The notes beneath the pieces are model-generated. The model was not told the origin of the DNA. It ran no database searches and saw nothing but the letters and a program-made list of their open reading frames with translations. DNA of 64,000 nucleotides, from the NCBI GenBank assembly GCA_038748775.1, contig JBCDIT010000004.1, positions 248,001-312,000 on the forward strand, in the 5' to 3' direction. This stretch comes from DAIQNV01 sp038748775. Lineage in GTDB: Bacteria > Planctomycetota > Phycisphaerae > Phycisphaerales > UBA1924. Made by a program: the position numbers and the translations under genes. Below are positions 1 through 6,602 of the stretch, piece by piece. Each line of letters starts with the position of its first letter. Position 1 is the first letter of the stretch.

Positions 1-1
1 G

Positions 2-280
2 GACAGTCAGTTTGTGGCGATCTTCGGCACGGACGCGGAGTGGGAAGCGACATCGCGGATCGATCTGGGCGTTTCCTTCTCGCTGACGATGCCGGTGCCA
101 GATGCGGACGAGTACACGTTCCGGGCGACGACGTACGCCGAGGTCGATCTCTGGAAGGACTTCGACCTCGACGTCCGCTTGACCTGGGATCGCGTGAACG
201 CCCCGGCCTCTGAGTCCGACGGTGCGTTGCCGGAAGAGGATGAGTTTCGCTTGTACATCGGGATCGGCTACGAGTTCTAG
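2..280 (+). CDS. C-terminus of an outer-membrane beta-barrel protein (partial)
   Basis: Only the last 92 codons are in the window; the frame is open from base 2 to a TAG at 278-280, so the gene starts upstream. The visible part alternates short amphipathic strands with charged turns and ends in the aromatic-terminated strand YIGIGYEF. A C-terminal Phe on a last beta-strand is the usual outer-membrane insertion signature. The strand-turn pattern resembles DUF481-type salt-stress barrels, but that family call is an inference from the tail only. No terminator is visible just after the stop. Confidence 0.6.
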   Translation, partial: DSQFVAIFGTDAEWEATSRIDLGVSFSLTMPVPDADEYTFRATTYAEVDLWKDFDLDVRLTWDRVNAPASESDGALPEEDEFRLYIGIGYEF

Positions 281-648
281 AGGCGCTCTTGGAGGGGGGG
301 GGAAGTCATGACTCTCAGTAAATATTTGCGTTTTGATTGGTAATGAGGACGGGAGCAATCGCCTCTGGTGCGAAATCCGGTTTTGTTCCGGTAATCGTTC
401 TCACTGGTATGTAAAGCCATTGACTCAAGTTGAGATTCGAGTCGTGTACGGATTGATTAAATGCCTGTTTTGACAAGACTTGTCTGGTTGTTGAATCTCA
501 ATCGTCCTGACTGAAAACGCTTGCCTGGGCGGAAGAGTGCACTTAAACTGTTCCGAGACGCCTCTGTTTTGGGGGCCTGGTGTGCCGGTGTGTAGCGGTA
601 CCCTTGAGAGACGACCGGCGAAGGCCGGAGAGCGAAAGAGAGAAATTC
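281..648. other. Intergenic leader region, no convincing gene
   Basis: This 368-bp stretch is clearly more AT-rich than its neighbours. It holds a run of nine G (294-302) and, just after it, an 11-codon open frame (308-343) with a purine-rich leader; it is too short to call. A possible promoter for the next gene is TTGACA at 470-475 with GAATCT 17 bases downstream, but the -10 match is poor. The TTGACA sits in a small palindrome (ACAAG-A-CTTGT, 473-483) that could be an operator. Nothing here is strong enough to annotate as a gene. Confidence 0.4.
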
Positions 649-1302
649 ATGAAGACTGCCGCGATCATCGCGCTCGTCGCCGCCGGTTCGGTTGCGTCGG
701 CCCAGAACCTGCTCAGCAACTCGAGCTTCGAGTCGGCCCTCAACTACGACGGCGCCCCGGCTCCGGTCGATGTTGGCAACTGGTTCGCCTTCTTCGGCGG
801 CGCCGACTTCCAGCAGGCTGAGATCGTCGACCCGACCGGTGGCCTTGCCCCGCAGGCTGCTCCGGACGGCGCTTCGGTGCTTCAGATCATCACCGCTGGC
901 ACCGCGAACACCTTCGTCGGCGTTGTTCAGAACGTCGCCGCGACCGCCGGCCTTGAGTACACCTTCAGCTTCCTCGCCCGCAACATCGACCCGCAGGGTG
1001 CGAACACCGAGTTCCGCATCGAGTGGGAGCGTGCTGACGGCAGCATCATCGGTGACCAGTTCGCCCTGAACACCAACATCACCGACTCGCTGACCACCGA
1101 CTTCCAGGAGTTCTCGCTGTCCGCGATCGCGCCGACCGACGCCACGGCTCTGAACGTCGTGATCGCCGCTCAGACCTTCGGCACCCCGGGCACCACCGCT
1201 GCGTTCCAATACGACAGCGCGAGCCTCACCGCCATCCCGACCCCGGCCGGTGCCGCGGTCCTCGGCTTCGCCGGCCTCGCCGCCGCGCGTCGTCGTCGCT
1301 AA
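649..1302 (+). CDS. Exported protein with PEP-CTERM-like C-terminal tail
   Basis: 217 aa. The ATG at 649 is chosen because it follows a purine-rich RBS (GAGAGCGAAAGAGAG) and opens a textbook signal peptide (MKTAAIIALVAAGSVASA, cut before QN). The mature part begins NLLSNSSFES, the usual start of carbohydrate-binding-module-like jelly-roll domains (CBM4/9 type). The C-terminus reads PTPAGAAVLGF...AARRRR: a short Pro motif, a hydrophobic helix and a basic end, the PEP-CTERM-like sorting tail of Phycisphaerae. The protein is probably secreted and processed at or beyond the membrane. The ligand is unknown. A strong terminator follows, so it is probably a monocistronic unit. Confidence 0.85.
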   Translation: MKTAAIIALVAAGSVASAQNLLSNSSFESALNYDGAPAPVDVGNWFAFFGGADFQQAEIVDPTGGLAPQAAPDGASVLQIITAGTANTFVGVVQNVAATAGLEYTFSFLARNIDPQGANTEFRIEWERADGSIIGDQFALNTNITDSLTTDFQEFSLSAIAPTDATALNVVIAAQTFGTPGTTAAFQYDSASLTAIPTPAGAAVLGFAGLAAARRRR

Positions 1303-1324
1303 TCAAGACGCCTAGTCCTGTACG

Positions 1325-1358
1325 GCCCGCTCGTCCTTCGTGGGGGAGCGGGCTTTTT
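1325..1358 (+). terminator. Rho-independent terminator after the PEP-CTERM-like gene
   Basis: GCCCGCTC (1325-1332) pairs perfectly with GAGCGGGC (1346-1353) over a 13-base loop and is followed by TTTTT at 1354-1358. It lies 22 bases after the stop codon and should end that transcript before the sigma-factor operon. Confidence 0.9.
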
Positions 1359-1591
1359 CATTTTTGCGGTCCGTCGTTGCCGGACGGGCTTCGCACGACC
1401 TTGGGTGCAAATCCCTCGGCGATGAGAGCAACGGGGTGTTTGTTCGCTCGCATGCGTTGTTATGCCCTGAATATGGGGCTAAACGCCAATCCCCGATCAT
1501 CGATCGATTTGGACTCCGCGAATGATCGCCTTCGGGGTACTTTGGCGGTTGGAAGGGGGCACACCTCCCAGACACGTGATCGGAGCCGCTG

Positions 1592-2209
1592 ATGTCGAGA
1601 GTCGACGAATCGTCGTTCCAGGAGAGCACTCGCCGCGCGATCACCGAGCTGCTTCACCAGGTCCGTGAGGGGCAGCCCGGGGCGGATGAGGAACTCTTCG
1701 CGAGCGTCTACGGCGAAATGCGAGTGATGGCTCGTTCGGCATGCCGGTCGGGCTCGTCGCGGCACACGCTTCAGCCGACGGCCTTGGTGCACGAGGTGTA
1801 CATCCGGCTCTTCCATAACCGGTCGATCTCGTGGGCGAACCGTCGACACTTCTTCAAAGCGGTCTCGACGGCGATGCGGGATATTTTGGTTGAAGAAGCT
1901 CGCCGGCGTGGTGCACAGAAGCGCGGCGGGAACCATCGCCGCGTGGACGTCCCGCCCGACGCGCTTCCGGATGGATCGGTCCAAGCCCACGACCTACTCG
2001 GCTTGGACGCCGCGCTGGGGCGTTTGGAATTGGAGCATCCAGAGGCGGCTCAGGTCGCGTTGCTCAAAGTCTTCGGGGGGGTATCGCTTGCGGACATCGC
2101 CGAACTCGAGGGGTATGCGCCGATCACGGCGCGGCGTCGCTGGGCGTTCGCAAAGGCATGGATCCGCAACGATCTTGATGCTACGGACGAGGCTGTTGTC
2201 GGGGGATGA
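1592..2209 (+). CDS. ECF-type RNA polymerase sigma factor (planctomycete kinase-linked group)
   Basis: 205 aa. Region 2 is visible at roughly residues 20-95 (LFASVYGEMRVMARS, then QPTALVHEVYIRL), followed by a region-4 helix-turn-helix near 150-195 (EAAQVALLKVFGGVSLADIAELEG). The sequence matches the group often called sigma-70 ECF-like HTH in planctomycetes (TIGR02999-like) by overall pattern. Its stop overlaps the start of the kinase gene (ATGA at 2206-2209), so the two are probably translated together and act in one signalling route: kinase or phosphorylation controlling the sigma factor or its targets. No anti-sigma gene is adjacent. Confidence 0.93.
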   Translation: MSRVDESSFQESTRRAITELLHQVREGQPGADEELFASVYGEMRVMARSACRSGSSRHTLQPTALVHEVYIRLFHNRSISWANRRHFFKAVSTAMRDILVEEARRRGAQKRGGNHRRVDVPPDALPDGSVQAHDLLGLDAALGRLELEHPEAAQVALLKVFGGVSLADIAELEGYAPITARRRWAFAKAWIRNDLDATDEAVVGG

Positions 2210-4482
2210 GTGGCATGGATGAGGCCGCACTCGTTCAGCGGTTGTTTGAAGAAGCGGTCGATCTTCCAGCAGATGCGCGGGAGGGTTTCCTGCGCGAGAA
2301 CTGCCCGAGCGACTCGATTCGCGAACGCGTCGCCCGGTTGCTTGAGGTTCACGACGAAACCGAATTCGACCTGGACCTTCCTGCGAGCGAGCGGTTCCAA
2401 GCGTTGTTGGATGTTCCCGATCAACCGCTCGGGGACTTCGAGGTCCTTCGTGAGGCGGGCCGCGGAGGGATGTCGACGGTCTTCATTGCACGCGACACGG
2501 TTCTCGATCGCGAGGTCGCGCTCAAGGTGTTGGGCGCCGACCGCTCGCTCTCCGATATCGCACGAGGGCGGTTTCTCAACGAGGCGAGGGCCGCTGCCCA
2601 ACTGAACCATCCGAACATCGTCAGGGTGTTCCGCTATGGCGAGAGCGAGCGGCACGGCTTCATCGCGATGGAGTACGTGCCGGGCGGCACACTCTCCGAC
2701 TGGGTGGCCCAGCAGGACCGAGCGACGAACGAAGGGCGCGTCGCGATTGCCCGTGTGGTTGCGATGATCGGCGATGCGCTCGAACACGCGCACCTCACCG
2801 GCATCATTCACCGCGACGTGAAGCCGGCGAACGTGCTGATGTCGGCCGACGGGCGGCCCTTGCTGGCCGACTTTGGGATCGCGCGGGTGTTGGACGCCGA
2901 GGCCGCCGACGGGACACTGGCGGGCGCCGGAACGCCTTCGTACATGAGCCCCGAACAGATCGCCGCGGAACGCGACGCGATCGATCACCGTTCGGACGTG
3001 TTTTCCTTGGGCGTGGTGCTGTACGAGGCGCTGTGCGGGGAACTGCCCTTCAGCGGGGGGACCTCGGACGAGATCAAGCAGGCCATCGTGACGCGTGACC
3101 CGCCTTCGGCGCGGACCGTCTTACGCTCGCTTCCGCGAGACCTCGACACGATCTGTACCAAAGCCCTCGAAAAGCGTCCAGCGGATCGGTACCCCACGGC
3201 GGGACACCTCGCGGCCGACCTTCGGGCTTGGTGCGTCGGCGAACCGATTATGGCGCGGCCCCGCGGTGTGGCGAGGCGGGCCGTCGATACCGTTCGTTCG
3301 CGGCGGCAGGTGTTGATTGCGGGGGCGGCCGCGATTGCTGGGGCGTCGCTTTCCGTCGTTGGGTATCAGCGCCTCACCGACGATCGCCCGGTGGTCCGGA
3401 CAGGGGCCCTGGGCGCCGGGATGAGGGTCTCGTTCGCGCCCATCGACCGGGTGTCATTGCTCGTTGCACGCCCCGAGAGGCTCGGCGTGAGCAAGCGGGT
3501 TCCGCCCGGTCACGTCCGGTTGATCGTTCACAACGATTCAGGCGGATTCGCCGAGCTGTCGCGCCGGCTCGCGACGGATGAACGAGTTGAACTGGGTCCG
3601 GTCAACGCGGCGCGGCCTGACGATGTTGCCGCGGGGCTGCCGCTCGTCCCGGGGCGGGACACGCTCGATGCGCTCGGTGCTGATGTCGAACGGTATGAGG
3701 CGTTGCTCGGTATCTCGATCGACGCCCTCACGCAGACTGCGCCGTTGCAAGAGATGCTGCTCGTTCCGAGCGGGGCCGAAACGGATTTTGATTCGAGCGC
3801 GCCGACGGGGTACGTGGAGCGGGTTCGCTTGCTCGACGGGTTTCTGATCGATCGGGCCGAGATCACGAACGCGCAGTGGGCCCTCTACCTCGCCGCGACC
3901 GGCTACCGATACGTTCCGGCGCTGTGGCCCAAGGAAGGGCTCGGCGTCGCCTGGCTTACACGTCCGGTCACCGGCGTGAGCTTCTTCGAAGCCCAGAGCT
4001 TCGCAGAATGGCGCGGTGTGCGCCTCCCGACGGCGCTGGAGTGGGAGCGAGCCGCCCGGGGCGAAGATGGGCGCGCGTACCCCTGGGGTGACGAAGCGAA
4101 CGGTGAAGCGAACGTCGATCGAGGCGGGAACTATCAACGCGCAAGCGCAACGTCGTCTGACGTTGACAACGCGCCCGTCCCCATAAATGAACCCCTCGAA
4201 TCGAGACGCGAGGAGTACTTCTCCAGCACGAACGACGTGCTCGATGCAGGGGGTGACGTCACCCCCAACGGCATGGCGCACACACTCGGCAACATCGCCG
4301 AGTGGACCGAATCGATCCCGGCGGACTCCGAGGGGACGACGCGCCACACGATGGGCCAGGGGTGGTCGTGGCCTTTGTTGACTCTGGGAGAGTCCCGTTT
4401 ACTCATGGATACATTGGCTTGGCGCATCGGGATCGGTTTCCGCTGTGCCAAGTCGACCTACACCGAAAGGATGGAGGGGTAA
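2206..4482 (+). CDS. Ser/Thr protein kinase with transmembrane segment and C-terminal FGE/sulfatase-modifying-factor domain
   Basis: 758 aa. A Hanks-type kinase domain spans about residues 77-345: Gly loop GRGGMSTVF (85-93), VALK lysine (107), catalytic HRDVKPAN (202-209), DFG (222-224) and the APE-equivalent SPEQ (248-251). One membrane helix lies at about 368-387. The outer part (about 400-530) has no clear family. The last ~200 residues form a formylglycine-generating-enzyme-like fold (LIDRAEITNAQWALY, RLPTALEWERAARG, YPWGDEAN, GIGFRCA), which in such kinases usually serves as a sensor or ligand-binding domain rather than an enzyme. The start overlaps the sigma-factor stop by 4 bases. The likely topology is kinase inside, FGE-like domain outside. 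Confidence 0.93.
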   Translation: MSGMDEAALVQRLFEEAVDLPADAREGFLRENCPSDSIRERVARLLEVHDETEFDLDLPASERFQALLDVPDQPLGDFEVLREAGRGGMSTVFIARDTVLDREVALKVLGADRSLSDIARGRFLNEARAAAQLNHPNIVRVFRYGESERHGFIAMEYVPGGTLSDWVAQQDRATNEGRVAIARVVAMIGDALEHAHLTGIIHRDVKPANVLMSADGRPLLADFGIARVLDAEAADGTLAGAGTPSYMSPEQIAAERDAIDHRSDVFSLGVVLYEALCGELPFSGGTSDEIKQAIVTRDPPSARTVLRSLPRDLDTICTKALEKRPADRYPTAGHLAADLRAWCVGEPIMARPRGVARRAVDTVRSRRQVLIAGAAAIAGASLSVVGYQRLTDDRPVVRTGALGAGMRVSFAPIDRVSLLVARPERLGVSKRVPPGHVRLIVHNDSGGFAELSRRLATDERVELGPVNAARPDDVAAGLPLVPGRDTLDALGADVERYEALLGISIDALTQTAPLQEMLLVPSGAETDFDSSAPTGYVERVRLLDGFLIDRAEITNAQWALYLAATGYRYVPALWPKEGLGVAWLTRPVTGVSFFEAQSFAEWRGVRLPTALEWERAARGEDGRAYPWGDEANGEANVDRGGNYQRASATSSDVDNAPVPINEPLESRREEYFSSTNDVLDAGGDVTPNGMAHTLGNIAEWTESIPADSEGTTRHTMGQGWSWPLLTLGESRLLMDTLAWRIGIGFRCAKSTYTERMEG

Positions 4483-5003
4483 TGTCAACCCTGGAATCGA
4501 AAGACGGGAGCGTTGTGCCGATCTCGGCGCCGCTCGACAAGGCGGCCGAGGGCGTGCCGATCAAGGGCGAGGTCGACTTCAACGTTGCGCTCGCTTGCAC
4601 ACAGTGGGCGACGGTGAATACCGAGCGGCCCGAGGTTATCGCAGCGCTCACGCCGTGCATTCAGAAGCTGTTTGAGGGCACCAAGCTTGAAGACTGGCGT
4701 TTCAAGCCGACGAACCGTGAGCCGAATCCGTCGCCGCTCGATCTCCGCGAGTTCTCCCACGAGTGGCGCGATCGGTCGGGTAACGCGGACGTCGTCGACA
4801 TCGGCCGCATCACCCAGGACCGCGTCGACTACTACTGCTATATCCCGCGTCCCGGCGGCGGCGTGCTCCGCGTCTGTTATCACGAAGTCGATCTCATCGC
4901 GAAGACCGAGTCGTTCCCGACGTACCACCGCCTGTCGAGCGGCATCGAGGCCCATCTCCGTGTGCTCGTCCGGTACCAGGTCGATTCGGATATCACGTTC
5001 TGA
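4482..5003 (+). CDS. Unknown protein encoded third in the sigma factor-kinase operon
   Basis: 173 aa, start ATG at 4482 overlapping the kinase stop by one base (TAATG) behind the RBS-like AAAGGATGGAGGGG, so translation is very probably coupled to the kinase. I recognise no family. There is no signal peptide or membrane segment; the composition is a soluble alpha/beta protein with two Cys near the N-terminal third (ALACTQWA, LTPCIQ) and a Tyr-rich strand (VDYYCYIPRPGG). Its tight linkage suggests it is a substrate or accessory of the kinase, but that is inference only. Confidence 0.8.
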   Translation: MSTLESKDGSVVPISAPLDKAAEGVPIKGEVDFNVALACTQWATVNTERPEVIAALTPCIQKLFEGTKLEDWRFKPTNREPNPSPLDLREFSHEWRDRSGNADVVDIGRITQDRVDYYCYIPRPGGGVLRVCYHEVDLIAKTESFPTYHRLSSGIEAHLRVLVRYQVDSDITF

Positions 5004-5778
5004 TCTCGCTCAGTCTCGGGGCCGCTCTGGGGACCGGCCTTGGGACAACTGATCGGACACGAATCGCTCTCTGCGATTAGAGCATCCAAAGTGCCATCGC
5101 TCCCTGCCGGGGGTGATGCGCCATTCGGCCGGGTCACCCGCTGCGTTCTTAGACGTCCAGTCGCGCAGATGCTCGGCGCCCATGACTTCGGCCTTTGTTC
5201 GATCGTGATCGCCCCGGGTTCCACGTAATCAACACGTACGTCTTGGTGATGACCACCGCTCAGGGCGTGTCGACCCGCTGCCCGCTGTAAAGACCGTCGT
5301 GAACCCAAGTGTGATCTCCGGAGTGTGATAGCCCGTTCGCGCGTCGGCTCAGTGAATCGGCCGCATGAATGAGCCGCGCCCGATCATCTCGCGAAGTATC
5401 CCGGACTCGACCAGACCGGCGCGAGACCCGTGGCGTGTCGATTGCCGCCCCGCACCTGTGCGTCGAGGTCACGTGGCGAGGCGATTCGCGATCGTGCGCC
5501 GCGAACCGGTATCGTTCGCGACATGCTTCTGTGCGTCCCAAACGTGGAGAGGGACGTTCAAAAAAATTTCACCTCTCGCCTGACGTCGCGCCCAGATTCG
5601 ATCATGAGTCTGTTGTGTGACCAAACTAGGGTGGCCTTGGCCGGCGGCTCGCCGAGAGCCGCACGCGGTTGATCCCGCGTTTGGGGAGGCGTTCAAGCGT
5701 TGATATGCTGGGCAAAGGCGGCCCCCGACGTCAGGGAGACGCCCCGAGGGGCGGTTTGAGGAATAGACAGAGAAACGC
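5004..5778. other. Long intergenic region without a recognisable gene
   Basis: 775 bp between the kinase operon and the channel gene. Open frames here are short, and their translations are rich in Arg, Ser and His with no hydrophobic core or repeated motif, as expected of non-coding GC-rich DNA. I see no RNA gene fold, terminator with a T-tract, or insertion-sequence end. It may hold promoters or a decayed gene. Confidence 0.5.
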
Positions 5779-6459
5779 GTGCCTTTCCACAAGCGCAAGC
5801 TCAAGCACTTCTCCGAGTTCGAATCACACGCGTTGCTCGCGCTGCTGCTGATCCAGGTCCTCGCGGCCCCGTTCGTGCTCAAAGACGGGGCCGGCGTCTG
5901 GCTGGGCCTCCTCCACGCCACGTATCAGGCGATCTTGTTCATCTTCCTGGTTGGCGTCGGAGGCAGCCGTCGGCAGCTCACCCTCTGCGTCGGCTTCATC
6001 GCGGTCGGTGAGGTCGTCTCTATCCTGGGCCTCCCATCGGATCGCTGGGGCGCGCTGATCAGCGACCTGTTGGCGGGGGCCGCAACGAGCGTGGTGCTCG
6101 TGGTCGCAACCCGACGCTTCCTGGCGAGCGAGACCGTCACCCGCGCCATGATGAGCGCCGCGATCGCGCTCTATCTCATGAGCGGGGTGCTCTGGGCCTT
6201 GCTCTTCAACGTCATCGAAGGCGTGTACCCCGGCTCGTTCACAACGTCCGAAGGCCAAGTCGACGCGGCCGACCTCCTCTACTTCAGCTACGTCACCATG
6301 ACGACGCTCGGGTATGGAGATATCGCACCGGCAAGCGAATGGGCCCGATCCGCGGCGCTGCTGCAGGCGTTGTACGGTCAGTTCTTTGTCGCGGTCGTGA
6401 TTGGAAGGTTGGTGGCGGTGTACGTGGCGGGGCAGGGACGGCGGGATGAGGCAAAGTGA
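5779..6459 (+). CDS. Two-pore-domain-like potassium channel protein (Ion_trans_2)
   Basis: 226 aa, GTG start. About five hydrophobic helices precede a pore region with the potassium selectivity filter TLGYGD at residues 176-181 (MTTLGYGDIAP), then a last helix (GQFFVAVVIGRLVAVYV). The last two helices with the filter are the classic ion-channel pore module. The four N-terminal helices replace a voltage sensor; they lack the regular Arg ladder, so gating is unknown. There is no RCK/TrkA domain. The gene stands alone. It should conduct K+ across the cytoplasmic membrane as a tetramer. Confidence 0.9.
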   Translation: MPFHKRKLKHFSEFESHALLALLLIQVLAAPFVLKDGAGVWLGLLHATYQAILFIFLVGVGGSRRQLTLCVGFIAVGEVVSILGLPSDRWGALISDLLAGAATSVVLVVATRRFLASETVTRAMMSAAIALYLMSGVLWALLFNVIEGVYPGSFTTSEGQVDAADLLYFSYVTMTTLGYGDIAPASEWARSAALLQALYGQFFVAVVIGRLVAVYVAGQGRRDEAK

Positions 6460-6602
6460 TTCGGCGGTGCGGCGAATGCGATAACCATTGAAGGGTGTGT
6501 TCGTGTGAATCGTGTGTGAACTACACGATTCTGGGTGACTCCCTCTCGCGCTCGCGCTTCGGTGTTGTCTTGTCGTTCCGCGGCGGTCACTAAACTCAGG
6601 TC

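Noticed and set aside
5260..5541. 93-codon minus-strand frame in the long intergenic region
   Set aside because: Arg/Ser/His-rich, no hydrophobic core, no RBS and no recognisable motif; treated as non-coding.
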